Below, piece after piece: positions 12,201 to 25,700 of a stretch of DNA of 64,000 nucleotides. This stretch comes from Rhabditoides inermis (lineage: Eukaryota > Nematoda > Chromadorea > Rhabditida > Rhabditidae): contig CAWZYM010000212.1 in assembly GCA_963966185.1 (NCBI GenBank), forward strand, positions 324,501-388,500, read 5' to 3'. Every line of letters starts with the position of its first letter. Positions within the stretch are counted from its first letter, which is position 1. A model generated the notes under the pieces. That model was not told where the DNA came from. It worked only from the letters and a program-made list of their open reading frames with translations, and searched no databases. Both the position numbers and the translations under genes were made by a program.

Positions 12201-15200
12201 GAATGTGTAGAATGTAAAAAATGTGCAAAATGTGTAGAATGTGTAGAATGTGTAGAATGTGTAGAATGTAAAAAATGTGCAAAATGTGTAGAATGTGTAG
12301 AATGTGTAGAATGTGTAGAATGTAAAAAATGTGCAAGAATGTGTAGAATGTGTAGAATGTGTAGAATGTGTAGAATGTGTAGAATGTGCAGAATGTGTAG
12401 AATGTGTAGAATGTGTAGAATGTGTAGAATGTGTAGAATGTGTAGAATGTGTAGAATGTGTAGAATGTGTAGAATGTGTAGAATGTGTAGAATGTGTAGA
12501 ATGTGTAGAATGTGTAGAATGTGTAGAATGTGTAGAATGTGTAGAATGTGTAGAATGTGTAGAATGTGTAGAATGTGTAGAATGTGTAGAATGTGTAGAA
12601 TGTGTAGAATGTGTAGAATGTGTAGAATGTGTAGAATGTGTAGAATGTGTAGAATGTGTAGAATGTGTAGAATGTGTAGAATGTAGAATGTGTAGAATGT
12701 GTAGAATGTGTAGAATGTGTAGAATGTGTAGAATGTGTAGAATGTGTAGAATGTGTAGAATGTGTAGAATGTGTAGAATGTGTAGAATGTGTAGAATGTG
12801 TAGAATGTGTAGAATGTGTAGAATGTGTAGAATGTGTAGAATGTGTAGAATGTGTAGAATGTGTAGAATGTGTAGAATGTGTAGAATGTGTAGAATGTGT
12901 AGAATGTGTAGAATGTGTAGAATGTGTAGAATGTGTAGAATGTGTAGAATGTGTAGAATGTGTAGAATGTGTAGAATGTGTAGAATGTGTAGAATGTGTA
13001 GAATGTGTAGAATGTGTAGAATGTGTAGAATGTGTAGAATGTGTAGAATGTGTAGAATGTGTAGAATGTGTAGAATGTGTAGAATGTGTAGAATGTGTAG
13101 AATGTGTAGAATGTGTAGAATGTGTAGAATGTGTAGAATGTGTAGAATGTGTAGAATGTGTAGAATGTGTAGAATGTGTAGAATGTGTAGAATGTGTAGA
13201 ATGTGTAGAATGTGTAGAATGTGTAGAATGTGTAGAATGTGTAGAATGTGTAGAATGTGTAGAATGTGTAGAATGTGTAGAATGTGTAGAATGTGTAGAA
13301 TGTGTAGAATGTGTAGAATGTGTAGAATGTGTAGAATGTGTAGAATGTGTAGAATGTGTAGAATGTGTAGAATGTGTAGAATGTGTAGAATGTGTAGAAT
13401 GTGTAGAATGTGTAGAATGTGTAGAATGTGTAGAATGTGTAGAATGTGTAGAATGTGTAGAATGTGTAGAATGTGTAGAATGTGTAGAATGTGTAGAATG
13501 TGTAGAATGTGTAGAATGTGTAGAATGTGTAGAATGTGTAGAATGTGTAGAATGTGCAGAATGTGTAGGAGTGTAGAATGTGTAGAATGTGTAGAATGTG
13601 TAGAATGTGTAGAATGTGTAGAATGTGTAGAATGTGTAGAATGTGTAGAATGTGTAGAATGTGTAGAATGTGTAGAATGTGTAGAATGTGTAGAATGTGT
13701 AGAATGTGTAGAATGTGTAGAATGTGTAGAATGTGTAGAATGTGTAGAATGTGTAGAATGTGTAGAATGTGTAGAATGTGTAGAATGTGTAGAATGTGTA
13801 GAATGTGTAGAATGTGTAGAATGTGTAGAATGTGTAGAATGTGTAGAATGTGTAGAATGTGTAGAATGTGTAGAATGTGTAGAATGTGTAGAATGTGTAG
13901 AATGTGTAGAATGTGTAGAATGTGTAGAATGTGTAGAATGTGTAGAATGTGTAGAATGTGTAGAATGTGTAGAATGTGTAGAATGTGTAGAATGTGTAGA
14001 ATGTGTAGAATGTGTAGAATGTGTAGAATGTGTAGAATGTGTAGAATGTGTAGAATGTGTAGAATGTGTAGAATGTGTAGAATGTGTAGAATGTGTAGAA
14101 TGTGTAGAATGTGTAGAATGTAAAAAATGTGCAAAATGTGTAGAATGTGTAGAATGTGTAGAATGTGTAGAATGTGTAGAATGTAAAAAATGTGCAAAAT
14201 GTGTAGAATGTGTAGAATGTGTAGAATGTGTAGAATGTGTAGAATGTGTAGAATGTGTAGAATGTGTAGAATGTGTAGAATGTGTAGAATGTGTAGAATG
14301 TGTAGAATGTGCAGAATGTGTAGGAGTGTAGAATGTGTAGAATGTGTAGAATGTGTAGAATGTGTAGAATGTGTAGAATGTGTAGAATGTGTAGAATGTG
14401 TAGAATGTGTAGAATGTGTAGAATGTGTAGAATGTGTAGAATGTGTAGAATGTGTAGAATGTGTAGAATGTGTAGAATGTGTAGAATGTGTAGAATGTGT
14501 AGAATGTGTAGAATGTGTAGAATGTGTAGAATGTGTAGAATGTGTAGAATGTGTAGAATGTGTAGAATGTGTAGAATGTGTAGAATGTGTAGAATGTGTA
14601 GAATGTGTAGAATGTGTAGAATGTGTAGAATGTGTAGAATGTGTAGAATGTGTAGAATGTGTAGAATGTGTAGAATGTGTAGAATGTGTAGAATGTGTAG
14701 AATGTGTAGAATGTGTAGAATGTGTAGAATGTGTAGAATGTGTAGAATGTGTAGAATGTGTAGAATGTGTAGAATGTGTAGAATGTGTAGAATGTGTAGG
14801 AGTGTAGAATGTGTAGAATGTGTAGAATGTGTAGAATGTAAAAAATGTGCAAAATGTGTAGAATGTGTAGAATGTGTAGAATGTGTAGAATGTGTAGAAT
14901 GTGTAGAATGTAAAAAATGTGCAAAATGTGTAGAATGTGTAGAATGTGTAGAATGTGTAGAATGTGTAGAATGTGTAGAATGTGTAGAATGTGTAGAATG
15001 TGTAGAATGTGTAGAATGTGTAGAATGTGTAGAATGTGCAGAATGTGTAGGAGTGTAGAATGTGTAGAATGTGTAGAATGTGTAGAATGTGCAGAATGTG
15101 TAGGAGTGTAGAATGTGTAGAATGTGTAGAATGTGTAGAATGTGTAGAATGTGTAGAATGTGTAGAATGTGTAGAATGTGTAGAATGTGTAGAATGTGTA

Positions 15201-18200
15201 GAATGTGTAGAATGTGTAGAATGTGTAGAATGTGTAGAATGTGTAGAATGTGTAGAATGTGTAGAATGTGTAGAATGTGTAGAATGTGTAGAATGTGTAG
15301 AATGTGTAGAATGTGTAGAATGTGTAGAATGTGTAGAATGTGTAGAATGTGTAGAATGTGTAGAATGTGTAGAATGTGTAGAATGTGTAGAATGTGTAGA
15401 ATGTGTAGAATGTGTAGAATGTGTAGAATGTGTAGAATGTGTAGAATGTGTAGAATGTGTAGAATGTGTAGAATGTGTAGAATGTGTAGAATGTGTAGAA
15501 TGTGTAGAATGTGTAGAATGTGTAGGAGTGTAGAATGTGTAGAATGTGTAGAATGTGTAGAATATGTAGAATGTGTACAATGTGTACAATGTGCCGAATG
15601 TACAGAATGTGTAGAATGTGCAGAATGTGTAGAATGTGTAGAATGTGTACACTGTGCCGAATGTACAGATTGTGTGGGATGTGTACAATGTGCCGAATGT
15701 ACAGAATGTGTAGAATGTGTAGAATGTGTAGAATGTGTAGAATATGTAGAATGTGTAGAATGTGTAGAATGTGTAGAATGTGTAGAATGTGTAGAATGTG
15801 TAGAATGTGTAGAATGTGTAGAATGTGTAGAATGTGTAGAATGTGTAGAATGTGTAGAATGTGTAGAATGTGTAGAATGTGTAGAATATGTAGAATGTGT
15901 AGAATGTGTAGAATGTGTAGAATGTGTAGAATGTGTAGAATGTGTAGAATGTGTAGAATGTGTAGAATGTGTAGAATGTGTAGAATGTGTAGAATGTGTA
16001 GAATGTGTAGAATGTGTAGAATGTGTAGAATGTGTAGAATGTGTAGAATGTGTAGAATGTGTAGAATGTGTAGAATGTGTAGAATGTGTAGAATGTGTAG
16101 AATGTGTAGAATGTGTAGAATGTGTAGAATGTGTAGAATGTGTAGAATGTGTAGAATGTGTAGAATGTGTAGAATGTGTAGAATGTGTAGAATGTGTAGA
16201 ATGTGTAGAATGTGTAGAATGTGTAGAATGTGTAGAATGTGTAGAATGTGTAGAATGTGTAGAATGTGTAGAATGTGTAGAATGTGTAGAATGTGTAGAA
16301 TGTGTAGAATGTGTAGAATGTGTAGAATGTGTAGAATGTGTAGAATGTGTAGAATGTGTAGAATGTGTAGAATGTGTAGAATGTGTAGAATGTGTAGAAT
16401 GTAAAAAATGTGCAAAATGTGTAGAATGTGTAGAATGTGTAGAATGTGTAGAATGTGTAGAATGTAAAAAATGTGCAAAATGTGTAGAATGTGTAGAATG
16501 TGTAGAATGTGTAGAATGTGTAGAATGTGTAGAATGTGTAGAATGTGTAGAATGTGTAGAATGTGTAGAATGTGTAGAATGTGCAGAATGTGTAGGAGTG
16601 TAGAATGTGTAGAATGTGTAGAATGTGTAGAATGTGTAGAATGTGTAGAATGTGTAGAATGTGTAGAATGTGTAGAATGTGTAGAATGTGTAGAATGTGT
16701 AGAATGTGTAGAATGTGTAGAATGTGTAGAATGTGTAGAATGTGTAGAATGTGTAGAATGTGTAGAATGTGTAGAATGTGTAGAATGTGTAGAATGTGTA
16801 GAATGTGTAGAATGTGTAGAATGTGTAGAATGTGTAGAATGTGTAGAATGTGTAGAATGTGTAGAATGTGTAGAATGTGTAGAATGTGTAGAATGTGTAG
16901 AATGTGTAGAATGTGTAGAATGTGTAGAATGTGTAGAATGTGTAGAATGTGTAGAATGTGTAGAATGTGTAGAATGTGTAGAATGTGTAGAATGTGTAGA
17001 ATGTGTAGAATGTGTAGAATGTGTAGAATGTGTAGAATGTGTAGAATGTGTAGAATGATTAGGAGTGTAGAATGTGTAGAATGTGTAGAATGTGTAGAAT
17101 GTAAAAAATGTGCAAAATGTGTAGAATGTGTAGAATGTGTAGAATGTGTAGAATGTGTAGAATGTGTAGAATGTAAAAAATGTGCAAAATGTGTAGAATG
17201 TGTAGAATGTGTAGAATGTGTAGAATGTGTAGAATGTGTAGAATGTGTAGAATGTGTAGAATGTGTAGAATGTGTAGAATGTGTAGAATGTGTAGAATGT
17301 GCAGAATGTGTAGGAGTGTAGAATGTGTAGAATGTGTAGAATGTGTAGAATGTGCAGAATGTGTAGGAGTGTAGAATGTGTAGAATGTGTAGAATGTGTA
17401 GAATGTGTAGAATGTGTAGAATGTGTAGAATGTGTAGAATGTGTAGAATGTGTAGAATGTGTAGAATGTGTAGAATGTGTAGAATGTGTAGAATGTGTAG
17501 AATGTGTAGAATGTGTAGAATGTGTAGAATGTGTAGAATGTGTAGAATGTGTAGAATGTGTAGAATGTGTAGAATGTGTAGAATGTGTAGAATGTGTAGA
17601 ATGTGTAGAATGTGTAGAATGTGTAGAATGTGTAGAATGTGTAGAATGTGTAGAATGTGTAGAATGTGTAGAATGTGTAGAATGTGTAGAATGTGTAGAA
17701 TGTGTAGAATGTGTAGAATGTGTAGAATGTGTAGAATGTGTAGAATGTGTAGAATGTGTAGAATGTGTAGGAGTGTAGAATGTGTAGAATGTGTAGAATG
17801 TGTAGAATATGTAGAATGTGTACAATGTGTACAATGTGCCGAATGTACAGAATGTGTAGAATGTGCAGAATGTGTAGAATGTGTAGAATGTGTACACTGT
17901 GCCGAATGTACAGATTGTGTGGAATGTGTAGAATGTGTAGAATGTGTAGAATGTGTAGAATGTGTAGAATGTGTAGAATGTGTAGAATGTGTAGAATGTG
18001 TAGAATGTGTAGAATGTGTAGAATGTGTAGAATGTGTAGAATGTGTAGAATGTGTAGAATGTGTAGAATGTGTAGAATGTGTAGAATGTGTAGAATGTGT
18101 AGAATGTGTAGAATGTGTAGAATGTGTAGAATGTGTAGAATGTGTAGAATGTGTAGAATGTGTAGAATGTGTAGAATGTGTAGAATGTGTAGAATATGTA

Positions 18201-20084
18201 GAATTTGTAGAATGTGTAAAATGTGCAGAATGTGTAGAATGTGTAGAATGTGTAGAATGTGTAGAATGTGTAGAATGTGTAGAATGTGTAGAATGTGTAG
18301 AATGTGTAGAATGTGTAGAATGTGTAGAATGTGTAGAATGTGTAGAATGTGTAGAATGTGTAGAATGTGTAGAATGTGTAGAATGTGTAGAATGTGTAGA
18401 ATGTGTAGAATGTGTAGAATGTGTAGAATGTGTAGAATGTGTAGAATGTGTAGAATGTGTAGAATGTGTAGAATGTGTAGAATGTGTAGAATGTGTAGAA
18501 TGTGTAGAATGTGTAGAATGTGTAGAATGTGTAGAATGTGTAGAATGTGTAGAATGTGTAGAATGTGTAGAATGTGTAGAATGTGTAGAATGTGTAGAAT
18601 GTGTAGAATGTGTAGAATGTGTAGAATGTGTAGAATGTGTAGAATGTGTAGAATGTGTAGAATGTGCAGAATGTGTAGAATGTGTAGAATGTGTAGAATG
18701 TGTAGAATGTGTAGAATGTGTAGAATGTGTAGAATGTGTAGAATGTGTAGAATGTGTAGAATGTGTAGAATGTGTAGAATGTGTAGAATGTGTAGAATGT
18801 GTAGAATGTGTAGAATGTGTAGAATGTGTAGAATGTGTAGAATGTGTAGAATGTGTAGAATGTGTAGAATGTGTAGAATTTGTAGAATTTGTAGAATGTG
18901 TAGAATGTGTAGAATTTGTAGAATATGTAGAATTTGTAGAATGTGTAAAATGTGTAGAATTTGTAGAATATGTAGAATTTGTAGAATGTGTAGAATGTGT
19001 AGAATGTGTAGAATGTGTAGAATGTGTAGAATGTGTAGAATGTGTAGAATGTGTAGAATGTGTAGAATGTGTAGAATGTGTAGAATGTGTAGAATGTGTA
19101 GAATGTGTAGAATGTGTAGAATGTGTAGAATGTGTAGAATATGTAGAATTTGTAGAATGTGTAAAATGTGCAGAATGTGTAGAATTTGTAGAATGTGTAG
19201 AATGTGTAGAATGTGTAGAATATGTAGAATGTGTAGAATGTGTAGAATGTGTAGAATGTGTAGAATGTGTAGAATATGTAGAATGTGTAAAATGTGCAGA
19301 ATGTGTAGAATGTGTAGAATGTGTAGAATGTGTAGAATGTGTAGAATGTGTAGAATATGTAGAATGTGTAAAATGTGCAGAATGTGTAGAATGTGTAGAA
19401 TGTGTAGAATGTGTAGAATGTGTAGAATGTGTAGAATGTGTAGAATGTGTAGAATGTGTAGAATGTGTAGAATGTGTAGAATGTGTAGAATGTGTAGAAT
19501 GTGTAGAATGTGTAGAATGTGTAGAATGTGTAGAATGTGTAGAATGTGTAGAATGTGTAGAATGTGTAGAATGTGTAGAATGTGTAGAATGTGTAGAATG
19601 TGTAGAATGTGTAGAATGTGTAGAATGTGTAGAATGTGTAGAATGTGTAGAATGTGTAGAATGTGTAGAATGTGTAGAATGTGTAGAATGTGTAGAATGT
19701 GTAGAATGTGTAGAATGTGTAGAATGTGTAGAATGTGTAGAATGTGTAGAATGTGTAGAATGTGTAGAATGTGTAGAATGTGTAGAATGTGTAGAATGTG
19801 TAGAATGTGTAGAATGTGTAGAATGTGTAGAATGTGTAGAATGTGTAGAATGTGTAGAATGTGTAGAATGTGTAGAATGTGTAGAATGTGTAGAATGTGT
19901 AGAATGTGTAGAATGTGTAGAATGTGTAGAATGTGTAGAATGTGTAGAATGTGTAGAATGTGTAGAATGTGTAGAATGTGTAGAATGTGTAGAATGTGTA
20001 GAATGTGTAGAATGTGTAGAATGTGTAGAATGTGTAGAATGTGTAGAATGTGTAGAATGTGTAGAATGTGTAGAATGTGTAGAA

Positions 20085-21363
20085 TGTGCAGAATGTGCAG
20101 AATGTGCAGAATGTGCAAAATGTATAGAATGTGCAGAATGTACAGAATGTGCAGAATGTGTAGAATGTGCAGAATGTGCAGAATGTGCAGAATGTGCAGA
20201 ATGTGCAAAATGTGTAGAATGTGTAGAATGTGTAGAATGTGCCGAATGTGCAGAATGTGCAGAATGTGTAGAATGTGTAGAATGTGCAAAATGTGTAGAA
20301 TGTGCAGAATGTGTAGAATGTGCCGAATGTGCAGAATGTGCAGAATGTGTAGAATGTGTAGAATGTGCAAAATGTGTAGAATGTGCAGAATGTGCATAAT
20401 GTGTAGAATGTGCATAATGTGTAGAATGTGTAGAATGTGTAAAATGTAAAGAATGTGCAAAATGTGTAGAATGTGCAGAATGTGTACAATGTGTAGAATG
20501 TGTAGAAAGTGCAGAATGTGCAGAACGTGTAGAATGTGCAGAATGCGTAGATTGTGCAGAATGTGTAGAATGTGCAGAACGTGCAGAATGTGCAAAATGT
20601 ATAGAATGTGCAGAATGTGCAAAATGTATAGAATGTGCAGAATGTACAGAATGTGCAGAATGTGTAGAATGTGCAGAATGTGCAGAATGTGCAGAATGTG
20701 CAGAATGTGCAAAATGTGTAGAATGTGTAGAATGTGTAGAATGTGCCGAATGTGCAGAATGTGCAGAATGTGTAGAATGTGTAGAATGTGCAAAATGTGT
20801 AGAATGTGCAGAATGTGCATAATGTGTAGAATGTGCATAATGTGTAGAATGTGTAGAATGTGTAAAATGTAAAGAATGTGCAAAATGTGTAGAATGTGCA
20901 GAATGTGTACAATGTGTAGAATGTGTAGAAAGTGCAGAATGTGCAGAACGTGTAGAATGTGCAGAATGCGTAGATTGTGCAGAATGTGTAGAATGTGCAG
21001 AACGTGCAGAATGTGCAAAATGTATAGAATGTGCAGAATGTGCAGATTGTGCAGAATGTGTAGAATGTGCAGAATGTGTAGAATGTGTAGAATGTGTAGA
21101 ATGTGTAGAATGTGTAGAATGTGTAGAATGTGTAGAATGTGTAGAATGTGTAGAATGTGTAGAATGTGTAGAATGTGTAGAATGTGTAGAATGTGTAGAA
21201 TGTGCAGAATGTGCCGAATGTGCAGAATGTGCAGAATGTGCAGAATGTGTAGAATGTGCAGAATGTGCAGCATGTGCAGAATGTGCAGCATGTGCAGAAT
21301 GTGTAGAATGTGCAGAATATGCAGATTGTGCAGAATGTACATATTGTATAGAATGTGCAGAAT
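20085..21363. repeat. Right-edge diverged satellite with a ~423-bp higher-order repeat
   Basis: The edge is dominated by GTGCAGAAT. A variant string starting at 20453 recurs at 20876, an offset of 423 bp or 47 monomers. Upstream, the strings ending at 20449 and 20872 show the same offset, so the duplication extends leftwards. An internal 81-bp duplication (about 20240 and 20321) lies in the first copy. The final monomers become irregular (GTGCAGCAT, ATGCAGATT, GTACATATT) before the array stops at 21363. Confidence 0.75.
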
Positions 21364-22780
21364 GATGATACGGCCTAAAGGCGTCGGTCGGGAAGTGATA
21401 CCAGGCCCTTAGTAGTTCTGCACACGTTCGAGTAAAATGGGCGATGCCCGGTCAAATGGATTGAAGACAAACATACCGTACTTCAAGAGAAGACGAACGT
21501 ACGTGGTGTAGATATCTATGAGCATCTGACGGTCAGTGGAGATGTTATAACTACGGAATATGATGTATGTCCAATAGTCCAATTGATGCGGCATGGTTTG
21601 GAGAATTGAAGGTCTGGGAGGAGAGTTGACCTATGATCGACAACCTTGTCGACGTCTTCGAAGTCAGTGGTAGTGATAAGTACTGTAGCCGTACCGTCGA
21701 TTCTTTTTCTATGTTTTTGTAATGTTGTTTTCAGATAGAAGTCGGTCATCCTGCTTTTAGGTACATAGTCAGCGTAGGCTGAATTGAGAAAGCACAGACG
21801 ATTCTCACGTCAATTGACGCACGTTATAGTGACGAAAAGGAAACGAGCAGTGATGTATAGTTCTATGCCAGCGATAAGTTGCGCGCGGTGGGGTAGATCA
21901 GAGGAAGACGGAAAGTCAGCTCAATATCGTGCAAAACAAGAGAGGCAGACGGTTATGGCACCGTACTTCGAACGGCAAGCGAGGCAGATCGAAAACTATC
22001 GCTCTGCCGCAGACTATACGACACCTGGACGGGACTAGCGATAACTGAAGACTGTGACTTATGGAGGTCATTATTCCTTTATGTATGTAAATAATAGTTT
22101 ATCCATATGGTATCAACCATCAAACAACACAAACATCCTAGTACCGGTTAGGAACAAAGGGTATTTTAGCAGAGTGATGACTGCGACAGAACCTTTTGAC
22201 ACCCAAACGTGTATAGAAAAGGTCTGTCAATCTCAGAAACGGATGCAAGAACTTCTGAAGACAGTAGAGGAAAAGCCAACTACGTCAGGACATTTCATCG
22301 CCAGAGAGCAATAAAATTATATACGAGCATGTACAGAGTTCATGGATCGTCGCCCTGGCGGGGCTATATAAAATTTGCTATGGTACGTGTCTGTCGTTCC
22401 GGGCACGTATCTCAAGTCCCAAAGTACCAATCCGACTCAACTCGGGACGTTTTCATCGGTTCCTCGACCGCACGCAATCGTTCTATTTTCGTTCACCTAG
22501 CTCACCTGTACAGGTAGATACACCTGTCGGAAGAAATTTGAATTTTCCAAAGGGGGGACCACATGGATTTTGAAATTTTTGAAATTTTTGTTTTCAAATC
22601 TCTCATCCCTTTCACCAATGACACCCTCGGTCCCGAGTACCTGCCAGGTACCGTCACACCTGTCACCTGTCATCTCTCACCTGAGATAAACTAGCATCAA
22701 CTTCAAATTTCACTTTACGACCCCGTAACTTTCGTCTAGGTGAGAGTTGACACCTGGATTTTCTTATTTAATAATCACTA
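21364..22780. repeat. 1.42-kb non-satellite block, copy 1
   Basis: This mosaic sequence separates the two satellite arrays and recurs at 40667-42083. At its left end is a fragment of a LINE reverse transcriptase (minus strand). In the middle (about 21850-22020) is a stretch also found, diverged, at 48260-48480. Near 22350-22415 is a motif (GGGGCTATATAAAATTTGC, then a CTATGG-TGTCTGTCGTTCCG-like run) resembling the 5' ends of the Helitron-like elements at 42703 and 45566. The only ORFs are short (60-100 codons) and unrecognised. The right junction with the satellite is abrupt at CACTA/GTGTAGAAT. Confidence 0.85.
21409..21600 (-). pseudogene. LINE reverse transcriptase 3' fragment (relic), copy 1
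   Basis: A 61-codon frame contains IYTTYVRLLLKYG, then FNPFD, then LLERVQNY and a stop. This matches the segment following the RT thumb in CR1-like LINE ORF2 proteins, where a YKTYVRPILEYASPVW motif is followed by LLEKVQRRFTR. The frame then stops and nothing upstream forms a polymerase, so it is a fragment. It has the same orientation as the LINE at 1-1710, and its 3' side faces the satellite. Confidence 0.6.
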
Positions 22781-25700
22781 GTGTAGAATGTGTAGAATGT
22801 GTAGAATGTGTAGAATGTGTAGAATGTGTAGAATGTGTAGAATGTGTAGAATGTGTAGAATGTGTAGAATGTGTAGAATGTGTAGAATGTGTAGAATGTG
22901 TAGAATGTGTAGAATGTGTAGAATGTGTAGAATGTGTAGAATGTGTAGAATGTGTAGAATGTGTAGAATGTGTAGAATGTGTAGAATGTGTAGAATGTGT
23001 AGAATGTGTAGAATGTGTAGAATGTGTAGAATGTGTAGAATGTGTAGAATGTGTAGAATGTGTAGAATGTGTAGAATGTGTAGAATGTGTAGAATGTGTA
23101 GAATGTGTAGAATGTGTAGAATGTGTAGAATGTGTAGAATGTGTAGGAGTGTAGAATGTGTAGAATGTGTAGAATGTGTAGAATGTAAAAAATGTGCAAA
23201 ATGTGTAGAATGTGTAGAATGTGTAGAATGTGTAGAATGTGTAGAATGTGTAGAATGTAAAAAATGTGCAAAATGTGTAGAATGTGTAGAATGTGTAGAA
23301 TGTGTAGAATGTGTAGAATGTGTAGAATGTGTAGAATGTGTAGAATGTGTAGAATGTGTAGAATGTGTAGAATGTGTAGAATGTGCAGAATGTGTAGGAG
23401 TGTAGAATGTGTAGAATGTGTAGAATGTGTAGAATGTGCAGAATGTGTAGGAGTGTAGAATGTGTAGAATGTGTAGAATGTGTAGAATGTGTAGAATGTG
23501 TAGAATGTGTAGAATGTGTAGAATGTGTAGAATGTGTAGAATGTGTAGAATGTGTAGAATGTGTAGAATGTGTAGAATGTGTAGAATGTGTAGAATGTGT
23601 AGAATGTGTAGAATGTGTAGAATGTGTAGAATGTGTAGAATGTGTAGAATGTGTAGAATGTGTAAAATGTGCAGAATGTGTAGAATGTGTAGAATGTGTA
23701 GAATGTGTAGAATGTGTAGAATGTGTAGAATGTGTAGAATGTGTAGAATGTGTAGAATGTGTAGAATGTGTAGAATGTGTAGAATGTGTAGAATGTGTAG
23801 AATGTGTAGAATGTGTAGAATGTGTAGAATGTGTAGAATGTGTAGAATGTGTAGAATGTGTAGAATGTGTAGAATGTGTAGAATGTGTAGAATGTGTAGA
23901 ATGTGTAGAATGTGTAGAATGTGTAGAATGTGTAGGAGTGTAGAATGTGTAGAATGTGTAGAATGTGTAGAATGTAAAAAATGTGCAAAATGTGTAGAAT
24001 GTGTAGAATGTGTAGAATGTGTAGAATGTGTAGAATGTGTAATGTAAAAAATGTGCAAAATGTGTAGAATGTGTAGAATGTGTAGAATGTGTAGAATGTG
24101 TAGAATGTGTAGAATGTGTAGAATGTGTAGAATGTGTAGAATGTAAAAAATGTGCAAAATGTGTAGAATGTGTAGAATGTGTAGAATGTGTAGAATGTGC
24201 AGAATGTGTAGGAGTGTAGAATGTGTAGAATATGTAGAATTTGTAGAATGTGTAAAATGTGCAGAATGTGTAGAATGTGTAGAATGTGTAGAATGTGTAG
24301 AATGTGTAGAATGTGTAGAATGTGTAGAATGTGTAGAATGTGTAGAATGTGTAGAATGTGTAGAATGTGTAGAATGTGTAGAATGTGTAGAATGTGTAGA
24401 ATGTGTAGAATGTGTAGAATGTGTAGAATGTGTAGAATGTGTAGAATGTGTAGAATGTGTAGAATGTGTAGAATGTGTAGAATGTGTAGAATGTGTAGAA
24501 TGTGTAGAATGTGTAGAATGTGTAGAATGTGCAAAATGTGTAGAATGTGTAGAATGTGTAGAATGTGTAGAATGTGCAGAATGTGTAGGAGTGTAGAATG
24601 TGTAGAATATGTAGAATTTGTAGAATGTGTAAAATGTGCAGAATGTGTAGAATGTGTAGAATGTGTAGAATGTGTAGAATGTGTAGAATGTGTAGAATGT
24701 GTAGAATGTGTAGAATGTGTAGAATGTGTAGAATGTGTAGAATGTGTAGAATGTGTAGAATGTGTAGAATGTGTAGAATGTGTAGAATGTGTAGAATGTG
24801 TAGAATGTGTAGAATGTGTAGAATGTGTAGAATGTGTAGAATGTGTAGAATGTGTAGAATGTGTAGAATGTGTAGAATGTGTAGAATGTGTAGAATGTGT
24901 AGAATGTGTAGAATGTGTAGAATGTGTAGAATGTGTAGAATGTGTAGAATGTGTAGAATGTGTAGAATGTGTAGAATGTGTAGAATGTGTAGAATGTGCC
25001 GAATGTACAGAATGTGAAGAATGTGTAGAATGTGTAGAATGTGTAGAATGTGTAGAATGTGTAGAATGTGTAGAATGTGTAGAATGTGTAGAATGTGTAG
25101 AATGTGTAGAATGTGTAGAATGTGTAGAATGTGTAGAATGTGTAGAATGTGTAGAATGTGTAGAATGTGTAGAATGTGTAGAATGTGTAGAATGTGTAGA
25201 ATGTGTAGAATGTGTAGAATGTGTAGAATGTGTAGAATGTGTAGAATGTGTAGAATGTGTAGAATGTGTAGAATGTGTAGAATGTGTAGAATGTGTAGAA
25301 TGTGTAGAATGTGTAGAATGTGTAGAATGTGTAGAATGTGTAGAATGTGTAGAATGTGTAGAATGTGTAGAATGTGTAGAATGTGTAGAATGTGTAGAAT
25401 GTGTAGAATGTGTAGAATGTGTAGAATGTGTAGAATGTGTAGAATGTGTAGAATGTGTAGAATGTGTAGAATGTGTAGAATGTGTAGAATGTGTAGAATG
25501 TGTAGAATGTGTAGAATGTGTAGAATGTAAAAAATGTGCAAAATGTGTAGAATGTGTAGAATGTGTAGAATGTGTAGAATGTGTAGAATGTAAAAAATGT
25601 GCAAAATGTGTAGAATGTGTAGAATGTGTAGAATGTGTAGAATGTAAAAAATGTGCAAAATGTGTAGAATGTGTAGAATGTGTAGAATGTGTAGAATGTG

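Larger units (their letters stand above)
1711..21363. repeat. 9-bp satellite array 1 (GTGTAGAAT)n, about 2,180 units
   Basis: This is about 19.65 kb of head-to-tail 9-mers, consensus GTGTAGAAT. Long interior runs are perfect. Recurrent variants are GTGCAGAAT, the pair GTAAAAAAT-GTGCAAAAT, GTACAATGTGCCGAATGTACAGAAT triplets, GTAGAATTT/GTAGAATAT forms, and an 8-bp unit GTGTAGGA that shifts the register by one base. Monomers near both edges (1711-3250 and 20085-21363) are much more diverse than those inside, as expected where unequal exchange homogenises the core. The repeat contains TAG in only one of six frames, so huge open frames arise in the other five; they show no sign of being genes. Confidence 0.97.

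Noticed and set aside
1711..21363. Telomere repeat
   Set aside because: The unit is 9 bp and not G-rich, and both arrays are internal, with a LINE on the left and the 1.42-kb block, mobile elements and genes on the right. An interstitial or variant telomere is possible but nothing in the window supports it.
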